Positions 28,428-39,159 of a stretch of 64,000 nt of DNA are shown one piece after another. The translations under genes and the position numbers were made by a program. The DNA lies in the NCBI RefSeq assembly GCF_001905345.1, contig NZ_LFBV01000001.1:1065321-1129320 (forward strand), written 5' to 3'. The first letter of the stretch is position 1. Every line of letters begins with the position of its first letter. The notes under the pieces are model-generated. The model saw only the letters and a program-made list of their open reading frames with translations, did not search any database and had not been told where the DNA came from. The stretch comes from Streptomyces uncialis (GTDB lineage Bacteria > Actinomycetota > Actinomycetes > Streptomycetales > Streptomycetaceae).

Positions 28428-28854
28428 CCAGGGTGTACTCGGTGATGCCCGGCGGATAGTCGGGCAGGGCGCATATGACCTCGTACCCGTACCGGCGGTA
28501 GAAGTCCGGCGCCTGGAAGTCCCAGGTCCACACCCGCGAACGGGCACAGCCGTGCTCCTCGCGGGCCCGCCGCTCGGTGTCCGCGAGCAGCCGCGAACCG
28601 AGCCCCGTGCCGCGGTGACGCTCGTCCACCCACAGCAGATTCACATGCAGCCAGCCGCCCCAGGCATGCGCGTCGCAGCCCCCCGCCAGCTCGTCGTCCT
28701 CGCCGAACGCCCAGACCTGCACGGGTATCTCCCGGTCCGCGACGGTCTCCCGCAGCGCCCGGAGCGCCGGCGACGCCCTCGTATTGGTGTCCCTCAGCCG
28801 GGAACGCAGCAGACCAACCCGGCGTTTGTCGACTTCTGTCTCCATACGAAACAT
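28411..28854 (-). CDS. GNAT family N-acetyltransferase
   Basis: 147-aa acetyltransferase of unknown substrate. The CoA-binding core is DERHRGTGLGSRLLADTERRA (~70-90, family pattern R/QxxGxG/A), followed by WTWDFQAPDFYRRYGYEVI. GGWLHVNLLWV is the beta-4 strand. ATG at 28854 has GGGTGAG just upstream; ATG 28845 is a second option. Convergent and overlapping with galK at the 3' ends. Family knowledge only; no substrate clue from neighbours. Confidence 0.85.
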   Translation of the reverse strand: MFRMETEVDKRRVGLLRSRLRDTNTRASPALRALRETVADREIPVQVWAFGEDDELAGGCDAHAWGGWLHVNLLWVDERHRGTGLGSRLLADTERRAREEHGCARSRVWTWDFQAPDFYRRYGYEVICALPDYPPGITEYTLVKTLV

Positions 28855-29100
28855 ACGACTCACCCTAAACGGCGGGTCCGAACAGTTCTGCAATTCGGCT
28901 TCCGCCGCTGCCCAGCGGCCTTACTCTGAGGGGCAGCGCCGGTGGGGGCCGGTGTGGATCAGGGGGCGAGACATTCGGGTACGGCACCCGTAGTGGGGGT
29001 AGCAGTCCGAGCACGGCGGCGGCCGTGCGGCTGCGGCGGCCCGTCCCCGGACCTCCCTGGTCCGGGAATCCACGCAGGGCGCTGTGTCCGCTCAGGTCGT

Positions 29101-29113
29101 CCCCCAAAGGGGG
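29101..29113 (+). promoter_or_regulatory. Hairpin covering a Shine-Dalgarno sequence
   Basis: CCCCC-AAA-GGGGG; the GGGGG arm is the ribosome site of the GTG at 29119. Translation could be modulated by opening of the stem. Confidence 0.4.
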
Positions 29114-29118
29114 TTTCA

Positions 29119-29877
29119 GTGGTTCGTATCCGTGTCCTGGTCGTCGACGACCACCGCATCTTCGCCGAGTCGCTCGCGGCGGCACTCGCCGCCGAGCCCG
29201 ACGTCGACGTGTCGGCCGCAGGCAGTGGCCCGGCGGCCCTGCGCTGCCTGGACCGCGCGGCGGCCGACGGCCGCAGGTTCGACGTCCTGCTCGCCGACGC
29301 CGATCTGGGCGGCGCGCCGCTGGGCGTGCTGCCCGGCGCGCGGCCCGCCGTCGCCGTCGCCTCCGAGCACGGGGGCGACGGCGTCGTCGACGGCATCTCG
29401 CTCGTCTCCGCGGTACGGCAGTCGCAGCCGTCCGTGCGGACGGTGGTGCTCGCCGAGAAGGACGACCCGAGGCGGGCGGCACTCGCCCTCCAGGCGGGGG
29501 CGTCCGGGTGGGTGGCCAAGGACTGCTCGCTGTCGCGGCTGCTCACCGTGATCCGGGGGGTGCTGCGGGACGAGACGCATCTCCCGCCGGCGCTGCTCAC
29601 CGGGGTGCTGCGGGAGCTGACCGCGGCGCGCAAGCACCGGACGGAGAGCGAGCGGCTCGTGGAGTCGCTCACCCCGCGCGAGCGGGAGGTGCTGCGCTGC
29701 ATGGTCGCGGGGCTGGGGCGCAAGGCGGTCGCCGAGCGGTTGTTCCTCTCCCCGCATACCGTGCGGACGCATATGCAGAACGTGCTCGGGAAGCTGGGCG
29801 TCCACTCCACGCTGGCCGCGGTGGCGCTGGCCCGGCGGGCGGGGGTGGGCCCGGTCGACCTGGAGGCCGCGTCGTAG
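29119..29877 (+). CDS. Orphan NarL/LuxR-type response regulator
   Basis: 252-aa regulator. Receiver VRIRVLVVDDHRIFAESLAAA; the phospho-Asp would lie in DVLLADADLGG (~60), and Lys is kept in GWVAKDCS (~138), but Ala replaces Thr in TVVLAEKDD. A ~25-residue insert (VASEHGGDGVVDGISLV region) lengthens the receiver. C-terminal LuxR HTH LTPREREVLRCMVAGLGRKAVA ... SPHTVRTHMQNVLGKLGVHS. No partner kinase nearby. GTG 29119 follows AAAGGGGG, part of a small hairpin. Targets unknown. Confidence 0.88.
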   Translation: MVRIRVLVVDDHRIFAESLAAALAAEPDVDVSAAGSGPAALRCLDRAAADGRRFDVLLADADLGGAPLGVLPGARPAVAVASEHGGDGVVDGISLVSAVRQSQPSVRTVVLAEKDDPRRAALALQAGASGWVAKDCSLSRLLTVIRGVLRDETHLPPALLTGVLRELTAARKHRTESERLVESLTPREREVLRCMVAGLGRKAVAERLFLSPHTVRTHMQNVLGKLGVHSTLAAVALARRAGVGPVDLEAAS

Positions 29878-30378
29878 TCCTTGCCGCACGCTTCGCCTTC
29901 GCTTGCGCCTCTGAGGTCTGTCCGGCTGGGCGCACTTGTCCCGGTGCGGGTCGGACGGGGGTGCGCAGTTCCCCGCGCCCCTTCGGGGCGCTCCCGGTCG
30001 GTTCTTCGGGTCGGTGCCGGTCGGGATTCTCCGTCCTCGCTCCAACGCGCTCGGTCGGACGTTCCTGTGGTCGGACTGAAGAGCATCGGAGTCTGCGGGC
30101 AGAGATTCCCGCCCACCCCCTCCCGCAGCAGCGCGAGTCCGCGAGGAGGGGGGTTGAACCCCGCCCCGGCCTGATGACAGCCCGCAGACGGACGGCAGCC
30201 CCAGGGGGCGCCCCCAAAGGGGCGCGGGGAACTGCGCAAAAGACGAGGACCGACCCACACCCGGCGAGCGACCGTAATGGGGCAGCATCCAGGGGCGCGG
30301 GGAACTGCGCACCCCACGAGCGACCCGCACCGGGACAAGTACGCCCAGCACAGGAAACCTCGGAAGCGCAAGCGAAGG
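29878..30378. repeat. Interspersed repeat block G with inverted core
   Basis: Lies between two convergent genes and almost fills the gap. It begins with CGCCTTCGCTTGCGC at 29891 and ends with GCGCAAGCGAAGGCG at about 30366, only a few bases before the tamR stop. One forward module near 29962, core in minus orientation (about 29996-30175; CTGAAGAGCATCGGAGTC near 30076), then inverted modules near 30219 and 30295. No gene. Confidence 0.85.
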
Positions 30379-30381
30379 CGG

Positions 30382-30879
30382 TCAGCCGGGGATGTTGTCG
30401 AACGGTGCCGTGAGCTGCCTGAGCAGCGCGGCCAGCGCGCCCCGCTGCGCCGAGGACAGCTCGGAGAGGATGGCCCGCTCCTGGTCCAGGAGCCCGGCCA
30501 GCGCCTGGTCCGCCCGGTCCCGCCCCTCCGGCGTGAGCCGCACCAGCACACCGCGCCGGTCCGTGGGATCGGGCAACCGCTCGACCAGGCCCTTCTTCGC
30601 CAGCCGGTCGATCCGGTTCGTCATCGTCCCCGAGGTGACCAGTGTCTGGGTCAGCAACTGACCCGGTGAGAGCTGATACGGCGCTCCTGCCCGCCGCAGC
30701 GAGGTCAGGACGTCGAACTCCCAGGGCTCCAGCTGGTGCTCGGAGAACGCGAGCCGGCGCGCGCGGTCGAGATGCCGCGCCAGCCTGCTGACCCGACTGA
30801 GCACCTCAAGGGGCTCCACGTCGAGGTCAGGGCGCTCCCGGCGCCATGCCGCGACCAGCCGATCGACCTCGTCCTCCAT
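30382..30879 (-). CDS. tamR: MarR family regulator, TamR-like
   Basis: 165-aa winged-helix dimeric repressor. Seen: N-terminal helix, wHTH QLLTQTLVTSGTMTNRIDRLAKKGLVERLPDPTDRRGVLV split over residues ~72-115 with the basic wing, and a C-terminal dimerisation helix. It is divergent from a trans-aconitate methyltransferase gene, the arrangement known for TamR in S. coelicolor, where trans-aconitate/citrate relieve repression and aconitase and related genes are also targets. A palindrome in the shared gap (30915-30928) is the likely operator. ATG start at 30879. Confidence 0.88.
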   Translation of the reverse strand: MEDEVDRLVAAWRRERPDLDVEPLEVLSRVSRLARHLDRARRLAFSEHQLEPWEFDVLTSLRRAGAPYQLSPGQLLTQTLVTSGTMTNRIDRLAKKGLVERLPDPTDRRGVLVRLTPEGRDRADQALAGLLDQERAILSELSSAQRGALAALLRQLTAPFDNIPG

Positions 30880-30914
30880 GGCGATCAGTGTAGTAGGTCT
30901 GTCGATGTGAAGTC

Positions 30915-30928
30915 TCTTGATGTCAAGA
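30915..30928. promoter_or_regulatory. Probable TamR operator palindrome
   Basis: TCTTGA-TG-TCAAGA, perfect 6-bp arms, in the divergent tamR-tam gap 36 bp from tamR and 49 bp from tam. MarR-type dimers bind such sites; the pairing with TamR is inferred. Confidence 0.6.
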
Positions 30929-30976
30929 TAGATGGTGGGGGTGGAGGACGGTCCTCCGCTCCGGGAGGAGACCGCC

Positions 30977-31798
30977 GTGCCCGCAGCCGTACCCGTCTGG
31001 GACCCGCACCAGTACCTGCGCCACGCCGATCACCGCGGGCGCGCCTTCGCCGACCTGCTGGCCCGTGTCCCCGAGCCGCCCGCGGGCCGCCCGCCCCGGA
31101 TCGCGGACCTCGGATGCGGACCCGGCAACGTCACCACGCTGCTCGCCCGGCGCTGGCCCACCGCGCGGATCACCGGCTACGACAACTCCACCGACATGCT
31201 GGACCGGGCCCGGCCGCTCGCCGGACCCACCGGGGGCGGGGGGCACCTCGGCTTCGCGTACGCCGACGCGGCGACCTGGGACCCGGACCCCGCGGAGCCG
31301 TACGACGTGATCATCAGCAACGCGCTGCTCCAGTGGGTCCCCGGACACCTCGACCGGTTCGCCGACTGGGTCGCGGGGCTCGCCCCCGGGGGGACCTTCG
31401 CGTTCCAGGTGCCCGGGAACTTCGGCGCGCCGAGCCACACACTCCTGCGGGAGGTCGCCGAGGGGGCGCGGTGGCGGGAGCGGCTGGACGGGGTGCTGCG
31501 GCACGACGAGGCCGTACGGGAGCCCGCGGAGTACCTGGACGCGCTCGCCTCGCTGGGGTGCGAGACGGATGTGTGGGAGAGCACGTATCTGCATGTGCTG
31601 CACGGGGACGATCCCGTGCTCGACTGGGTCAAGGGGACGGGGCTGAGGCCCGTGCTGACCGCGCTCGCGGACGACCCGGAGGGCCGGGAGGCGTTCCTGG
31701 ACGAGTACCGCGCGGCCCTGCGGACCGCGTACCCCACCGGCCCCCACGGCACGGTCCTCCCCTTCCGCAGAATCTTCGCCACCGCCCACAAGCCGTAG
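30977..31798 (+). CDS. tam: trans-Aconitate 2-methyltransferase
   Basis: SAM-dependent class I methyltransferase, 273 aa, that esterifies trans-aconitate, an aconitase inhibitor formed spontaneously from cis-aconitate. VWDPHQYLRHADHRGRAFADL matches the Tam N terminus; SAM motif I IADLGCGPGNVTTLL (~34-48), YDNSTDML, then ISNALLQWVPGH and PGGTFAFQVPGNF. I prefer GTG 30977, behind GGGAGGAG, to the ATG at 30932, because Tam proteins start just before the WDP motif. Divergent from tamR. Confidence 0.9.
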   Translation: MPAAVPVWDPHQYLRHADHRGRAFADLLARVPEPPAGRPPRIADLGCGPGNVTTLLARRWPTARITGYDNSTDMLDRARPLAGPTGGGGHLGFAYADAATWDPDPAEPYDVIISNALLQWVPGHLDRFADWVAGLAPGGTFAFQVPGNFGAPSHTLLREVAEGARWRERLDGVLRHDEAVREPAEYLDALASLGCETDVWESTYLHVLHGDDPVLDWVKGTGLRPVLTALADDPEGREAFLDEYRAALRTAYPTGPHGTVLPFRRIFATAHKP

Positions 31799-32205
31799 CC
31801 CGATCACCCCGCACCGGGGCAAGCGGGCTCAGGTGCGGGAACCTGGCCCCCGCCGGACGCGACCCGCAGGGGCACAGCAACATCCAGGACCGCGCCCGAA
31901 GGGGCGCGGGGAACTGCGCACCCCCGAACCGCCCGCACCGGGGCAAGCGGGCTCAGGTGAGAGAACCCGGCCCCCGCCGGACGGCGACCCGCACCGGGGC
32001 AAGCGGGCCCAGGTGAGAGAACCCGCCCCCCGCCGGACGGCGACCCGCACCGGGGCAAGCGGGCCCAGCTGAGAGAACCCGCCCCCCGCCGGACGGCGAC
32101 CCGCACGGGGACAGGTGCGCCCAGGTGGAAGAACCCGATGCACCCCGCACGGGGACAGGTGCGGGACGCCAAGGGGGTGGACCCACGGACCCCGTCAGGA
32201 CCCCG
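31799..32205. repeat. Hybrid repeat region with 56-bp tandem array (block H)
   Basis: Between the convergent tam and TetR genes. A 56-bp unit beginning CGCACCGGGGCAAGCGGGC repeats at 31934, 31990 and 32046, and a diverged CGCACGGGG copy starts at 32102; isolated partial copies lie at 31810 and 32146. One inverted GGGGAACTGCGC module of the main repeat family is embedded near 31906. 56 is not a multiple of three and no frame is convincing, so it is non-coding. Confidence 0.85.
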
Positions 32206-32880
32206 TCAGGACTTCCTTCGGCCTATCAGGCCCGGACGCGGCTCCAGCCCGTCCAACCCGTGCCACGCCAGATTCACCAGATGCGCCGCCACCTCGGACT
32301 TCTTCGGCTTGCGCACGTCCAGCCACCACTGGCCCGTCAGCGCGACCATCCCCACCAGCGCCTGCGCGTACAGCGGCGCCAGCTTCGGGTCGAACCCCCG
32401 GCTCTTGAACTCGCCCGCCAGGATGTCCTCGACCTGTGTCGCGATGTCCGAGATCAACGACGCGAACGAACCCGTCGACTGCGCGACCGGTGAGTCCCGC
32501 ACCAGGATGCGGAACCCGTCGGTGTACTCCTCGATGTAGTCGAGCAGCGCGAACGCGGCCTGTTCGAGCAGTTCCCGCGGATGCCCCGCGGTCAGCGAAC
32601 CCGTCACCCCGTCCAGCAGCCGCCGCATCTCACGGTCGACCACCACCGCGTACAGCCCCTCCTTGCCGCCGAAGTGCTCGTACACCACCGGCTTGGACAC
32701 CCCGGCCTTCGCCGCGATCTCCTCCACCGACGTGCCCTCGAACCCCTTCGCCGCGAACAGGGTGCGACCGATCTCCAGCAACTGCTGGCGGCGCTCGGCA
32801 CCGGTCATCCGGGTACGGCGCGTGCGCCGCGGCTTCTCGCTGCTCGATGTGCTGGAGTCGGTCGCCACGTCGTCCATCAT
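32206..32880 (-). CDS. TetR family regulator of the adjacent desaturase
   Basis: 224-aa TetR-type repressor. HTH in residues ~40-75 (TSVEEIAAKAGVSKPVVYEH, then FGGKEGLYAVV), acidic/Ser-rich lead, basic RRTRRTR stretch, ligand-binding C-terminal domain ending GLIGRRKS. The start ATG at 32880 overlaps the desaturase stop (ATGA); ATG 32877 is an alternative. The overlap implies one transcript with the desaturase, so it probably autoregulates the pair in response to acyl-CoA or membrane state, as do several TetR proteins next to desaturases. Ligand unknown. Confidence 0.85.
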   Translation of the reverse strand: MMDDVATDSSTSSSEKPRRTRRTRMTGAERRQQLLEIGRTLFAAKGFEGTSVEEIAAKAGVSKPVVYEHFGGKEGLYAVVVDREMRRLLDGVTGSLTAGHPRELLEQAAFALLDYIEEYTDGFRILVRDSPVAQSTGSFASLISDIATQVEDILAGEFKSRGFDPKLAPLYAQALVGMVALTGQWWLDVRKPKKSEVAAHLVNLAWHGLDGLEPRPGLIGRRKS

Positions 32881-33866
32881 GCCGGGTCGGTGGCTTCTTG
32901 CCTGCGCCGGGAGTCGATCCGTGACGCGGACGGCCACCGCACGTCGTACGCCCAGCCCAGCATCTCGAACCAGCGGATGAACCGCGCGGACGAGTCGACC
33001 TGCCCCCGCATCACCCCGTGCCGCGCCGAGGTCGGGTCCGCGTGGTGCAGGTTGTGCCAGGACTCGCCGCACGACAGCACCGCCAGCCACCACACATTGC
33101 CCGACCGGTCCCGCGACTTGAACGGCCGCTTGCCGACCGCGTGGCAGATCGAGTTGATCGACCAGGTCACATGGTGCAGCAGCCCCACCCGTACCAGGGA
33201 GCCCCAGAAGAACGCCGTGAACGCGCCCCACCACGACATCGTGGCCAGCCCGCCGATCAGCGGGGGCAGCGCCAGCGACACCACCGTGAACGGGATGAAC
33301 ATCCGCGAGATCCGCCGGATGGCCGGGTCCTTCACCAGGTCAGGGGCGTACTTCTCCTGCGGGGTCCGCTCCTCGTCGAACATCCATCCGATGTGCGCCC
33401 ACCACAGGCCCTTCATCAGCGCCGGGACCGTCTCACCGAACCGCCACGGCGAGTGCGGGTCGCCCTCCGCGTCGGAGAACTTGTGGTGCTTGCGGTGATC
33501 GGCCACCCAGCGCACCAGCGGCCCCTCCACCGCCAGCGAACCCATGACCGCCAGCGCGATGCGCAGCGGACGCCTCGCCTTGAACGAACCGTGCGTGAAG
33601 TACCGGTGGAAACCGATCGTGATGCCGTGACAGCCCAGGAAGTAGAAGAAGACGAGCAGCCCCACGTCCAGCCAGCTCACCCCCCAGCCCCAGGCCAGCG
33701 GGACGGCGACGGCGAGCGCCAGGAACGGGACCACGATGAACAGCATCAGCGCCAGCTGCTCGACCGAGCCCTTCTTCTCCCCTCCCAGCGTCGCTGGCGG
33801 AATCGGCTGATCAGGCTGTTCCGGCGCCTCCTGGGCGTCGTCCAGCACATCGGAGCGGGTGGTCAT
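32877..33866 (-). CDS. Membrane fatty acyl-CoA desaturase (delta-9 type)
   Basis: 329-aa di-iron membrane desaturase that introduces a double bond into acyl-CoA or acyl-lipid chains. Three histidine boxes are intact: HRYFTH (~87), HRKHH (~124) and HNLHH (~270). Two pairs of hydrophobic segments (~40-80 and ~175-215). The N-terminal ~30 residues are acidic and Pro-rich. ATG 33866 with GAGGA upstream. Upstream gap carries a promoter and paired palindromes fitting the downstream TetR regulator, so cold or membrane-lipid control is plausible. Confidence 0.92.
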   Translation of the reverse strand: MTTRSDVLDDAQEAPEQPDQPIPPATLGGEKKGSVEQLALMLFIVVPFLALAVAVPLAWGWGVSWLDVGLLVFFYFLGCHGITIGFHRYFTHGSFKARRPLRIALAVMGSLAVEGPLVRWVADHRKHHKFSDAEGDPHSPWRFGETVPALMKGLWWAHIGWMFDEERTPQEKYAPDLVKDPAIRRISRMFIPFTVVSLALPPLIGGLATMSWWGAFTAFFWGSLVRVGLLHHVTWSINSICHAVGKRPFKSRDRSGNVWWLAVLSCGESWHNLHHADPTSARHGVMRGQVDSSARFIRWFEMLGWAYDVRWPSASRIDSRRRQEATDPA

Positions 33867-33923
33867 GGGGAGTCCTCTGGGGATCGAGGGTCACGAGCGG
33901 AGGCACGTACGGCCACGGCACCC

Positions 33924-33950
33924 TACGGTCCCGTAACCTACGGCATCGTA
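33924..33950. promoter_or_regulatory. Paired inverted repeats, likely TetR operators for the desaturase
   Basis: TACGG-TC-CCGTA (33924-33935) and TACGG-CA-TCGTA (33939-33950), centres 15 bp apart. They sit just downstream of the predicted -10 of the desaturase promoter and 58 bp above its start codon, a place where a bound repressor would block transcription. Confidence 0.6.
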
Positions 33951-33978
33951 AGTATGGCAGTGCGGCGGCCCCCGGCAA
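33951..33978 (-). promoter_or_regulatory. Predicted desaturase promoter
   Basis: On the minus strand: TTGCCG (33978-33973), 16-bp spacer, CATACT (33956-33951). Fits a housekeeping promoter and abuts the paired operators. Confidence 0.45.
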
Positions 33979-34139
33979 GAGGCCCTTGGACCGCGCGTCC
34001 ACCCGGACACCTATCCTGGACACGGTCGGACAGCGTCGTCCGCTCTGTGTTCGCCCCGGGCCCCCGAGCGGCGCCAGCAGCCGCACCTACCCCCGGGTTC
34101 CCCTCCAGAAGCGCCTCAACACTGCAAGGAGCCGCACCT

Positions 34140-36872
<2,733 letters not shown>

Positions 36873-36883
36873 CCACCGGGACG

Positions 36884-36979
36884 GGTGCCGGCCACCACCC
36901 GGCCGGAACCCCGAGCGGGTGCCGGCCTCACACCGGCCGAAACCAAAGGCGGGTGCCGGCCCTCACGGCCGGCACCCGC
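36884..36979. terminator. Triple hairpin array after ppc
   Basis: Three successive GGGTGCCGGCC units, each followed by a complementary CCGGC segment. The last is a perfect 13-bp stem, GCGGGTGCCGGCC / GGCCGGCACCCGC with loop CTCAC (36949-36979); the first two (from about 36890 and 36915) are degenerate copies. It lies between convergent genes and probably stops transcription from both sides. Confidence 0.75.
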
Positions 36980-36989
36980 CCCGCATCCC

Positions 36990-37505
36990 CTACACCGTGA
37001 CGACGGCCGCCGCCAGCAACAACAACCCCGCGGCGGCCGTCGCCCATGCCGTACGCCACAACCGCACACCCCCCGCCAGCACCACCGCCGCCAGCAACAA
37101 CGCACCACCCAGCGGCACCCACGACCGCACCAGCCCCGGCATCCCCGCCCGGACCACCTCGTCCGTGTCCGGCTTCACCACCACCGCCAACCGGTCCCCG
37201 GCACCCGCCCCCACCGACTGGTCCAGCACCACCCGCTCCCGCGCCCGCGCCCCCGGCGACAACGGCGTGAACGCCCCCACGCACTCCTCACCACCACACC
37301 GCGACACCGTCATCTCGCCCCGCTCACGACCCTTCGTGAACAGCACATGCTGCGCCGACCCCCACGACCCCCACACCCCGGCCACCAGCAGCACCAGCGC
37401 CACCAGCCCCATCGCCGCCCGCCCCAGCCACGTCAGCACGGCACGACCGGAACCGCGGGAGGAACCGGAGGGACTTCTGTGACCCGAGGGGGCGCGCGCA
37501 GACAT
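36990..37505 (-). CDS. Small membrane protein with extracytoplasmic domain, unknown function
   Basis: 171 aa: basic Ser-rich lead, membrane helix ~25-45 (LGRAAMGLVALVLLVAGVW), a ~65-residue outer segment with two Cys (SRCGGEECVG) that could form a disulfide, and two C-terminal hydrophobic stretches (WVPLGGALLLAAVVLAGG and ATAAAGLLLLAAAVVTV) separated by a few polar residues. ATG 37505 is preferred over 37532. Resembles DUF3592-like membrane proteins in layout, not certain. Convergent with ppc, 92 bp from pth. Confidence 0.65.
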   Translation of the reverse strand: MSARAPSGHRSPSGSSRGSGRAVLTWLGRAAMGLVALVLLVAGVWGSWGSAQHVLFTKGRERGEMTVSRCGGEECVGAFTPLSPGARARERVVLDQSVGAGAGDRLAVVVKPDTDEVVRAGMPGLVRSWVPLGGALLLAAVVLAGGVRLWRTAWATAAAGLLLLAAAVVTV

Positions 37506-37597
37506 GGCCGCGATCCTTGGCCATCGCCCCACACCCGGTCAACCGATCCCAGCGACATGTCACAAGATGTACGAGCGCCCTGTGACGAGCACCACCC

Positions 37598-38194
37598 TCA
37601 CCCGTTGTACGTGCCCTGCGCCCGCTCCAGCCCCTCCGCCAGCAGACACTCCACCGCGTCCGCCGCCCGGTCCACGAAGAAGTCCAGCTCCTTGCGCTCC
37701 ACCGACGAGAAGTCCTTCAGCACGAAATCCGCCACCTGCATACGCCCCGGCGGACGCCCGATCCCGAACCGCACCCGGTGATAGTCCGGGCCCATCGCCT
37801 TCGTCATCGACTTCAGCCCGTTGTGCCCGTTGTCCCCGCCGCCCAGCTTCAGCCGCAGCACCCCGTAGTCGATGTCCAGCTCGTCATGGACCGCCACGAT
37901 GTTCGCCGTCGGCACCTTGTAGAAGTCCCGCAGCGCCGTCACCGGACCCCCCGACACATTCATGAACGACATCGGCTTCGCCAGCACCACCCGGCGGCTC
38001 CCCGGACCCGGCGGACCCACCCGCCCCTCCAGCACCTGCGCCTGGCCCTTCGCCGACCGCTTGAAACTCCCCCCGATCCGCGCCGCCAGCAGATCCGCCA
38101 CCATGAACCCCACGTTGTGCCGGTTCATCGCATACCCCGGCCCGGGATTCCCCAGCCCCACCACCAGCCACGGCGCACCCACATCAGCCGACAT
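37598..38194 (-). CDS. pth: Peptidyl-tRNA hydrolase
   Basis: Releases peptides from peptidyl-tRNA after abortive translation. 198 aa. [21 protein letters not shown] holds the conserved Asn and the catalytic His; [22 protein letters not shown] with the catalytic Asp, and [12 protein letters not shown] follow. Downstream of rplY in the usual rplY-pth pair, but a strong terminator lies between them, so pth may have its own promoter in the 38195-38280 gap. ATG start. Confidence 0.96.
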   Translation of the reverse strand: MSADVGAPWLVVGLGNPGPGYAMNRHNVGFMVADLLAARIGGSFKRSAKGQAQVLEGRVGPPGPGSRRVVLAKPMSFMNVSGGPVTALRDFYKVPTANIVAVHDELDIDYGVLRLKLGGGDNGHNGLKSMTKAMGPDYHRVRFGIGRPPGRMQVADFVLKDFSSVERKELDFFVDRAADAVECLLAEGLERAQGTYNG

Positions 38195-38282
38195 ACCGCC
38201 GAACCTCCACCCTCACCGGGAACCACTCACGACAACGACCGACGACGACCGACAGCAGTCGGCAACGACCGGCAACGACAAA

Positions 38283-38312
38283 ACAGCCGCCGCCCGGCAG
38301 GGCGGCGGCTGT
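38283..38312 (-). terminator. Intrinsic terminator of rplY
   Basis: Perfect 13-bp stem ACAGCCGCCGCCC / GGGCGGCGGCTGT with a 4-base loop; on the minus strand it is followed by TTTG. Sits between the rplY stop and the pth start. Confidence 0.85.
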
Positions 38313-38358
38313 CAGAAACCGCGACGGACGGACACACCGCCCACCACGAGGACCGGAC

Positions 38359-38949
38359 TCACGCCTCGGAAGCGGCCTCGTCGCCGGAGCCCTCGGCCGG
38401 AGCCTCTTCCGCCTGCGCGGACAGCACCTGGATGACCACGGCGTCGTCCTCGACGTCCAGCGTCACACCGGCCGGCAGGGTGACATCCTTCGCCAGGATC
38501 GACGCGCCCGCCTCAAGACCCGCCACCGACACGGTGAACGACTCGGGGATGTGCGTCGCCTCGGCCAGCACGGGCAGCGTGTTCAGCACGTGCTCCAGCA
38601 GGAAGTTGCCCGGGGCCAGGTCACCCTCGGTCAGCACCATGACCTCGACGTTGACCTTCTCGCCGCGCTTCACCAGCAGCAGGTCCACGTGCTCCAGGTG
38701 ACCGCGCACCGCGTCACGCTGAACAGCCTTCGGGATCGCCAGCTCGGTCGCGCCGTCCACGTCCAGCGAGATCAGGACGTTCGGCGTACGCAGCGCCAGC
38801 AGCAGCTCATGGCCCGGCAGCGTCACGTGAACCGGGTCCGTACCGTGCCCGTACAGCACACCGGGGACCTTGTCCTCACGGCGGATACGGCGGGCGGCAC
38901 CCTTGCCGAACTCGGAACGGGTCTCGGCGACAAGCTTGACCTCGGACAT
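38359..38949 (-). CDS. rplY: Ribosomal protein L25 / general stress protein Ctc
   Basis: 196-aa, long (TL5/CTC) form of L25 that binds 5S rRNA. N-terminal domain SEVKLVAETRSEFGKGAARRIRREDKVPGVLYGHG in pieces over residues 2-36; C-terminal beta domain (~95-180) with AGLEAGASILAKDVTLPAGV; acidic Glu/Ala tail. ATG 38949 follows GAGGAG at good spacing. Between prs and pth as in most actinobacteria; Ctc proteins are often stress-induced, but no such promoter was identified here. Confidence 0.95.
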   Translation of the reverse strand: MSEVKLVAETRSEFGKGAARRIRREDKVPGVLYGHGTDPVHVTLPGHELLLALRTPNVLISLDVDGATELAIPKAVQRDAVRGHLEHVDLLLVKRGEKVNVEVMVLTEGDLAPGNFLLEHVLNTLPVLAEATHIPESFTVSVAGLEAGASILAKDVTLPAGVTLDVEDDAVVIQVLSAQAEEAPAEGSGDEAASEA

Positions 38950-39048
38950 CAGCACTCCTCGTAGAAGAAACAGACAAACGGCCGTCACCCGGCCACACGA
39001 CTGGCCTGCTACGAAAGAGCGCGTCGATAACGGACCGCCGCACAAGAA

Positions 39049-39101
39049 TGCGGCCTCCCTCGCCGAGCAACTTCACCAGCTTACTCGGCGGGAAGGCCGC
39101 A
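39049..39101 (-). terminator. Terminator hairpin of prs
   Basis: Arms 39049-39067 and 39084-39101 (TGCGGCC ... GGCCGCA and CGCCGAG ... CTCGGCG), ~17 paired bases with one bulge and a 16-base loop, between prs and rplY. Confidence 0.7.
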
Positions 39102-39159
39102 CTCCAAAAGGATCACCCGGGGACGGCCACCACCACGGCCACCCCACCGGGCACGACGA

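Noticed and set aside
28399..28929. Plus-strand frame opposite the GNAT gene
   Set aside because: No family resemblance, while the minus strand has a clear acetyl-CoA motif.
31934..32150. CRISPR array
   Set aside because: The 56-bp units are contiguous, with no unique spacers and no cas genes.
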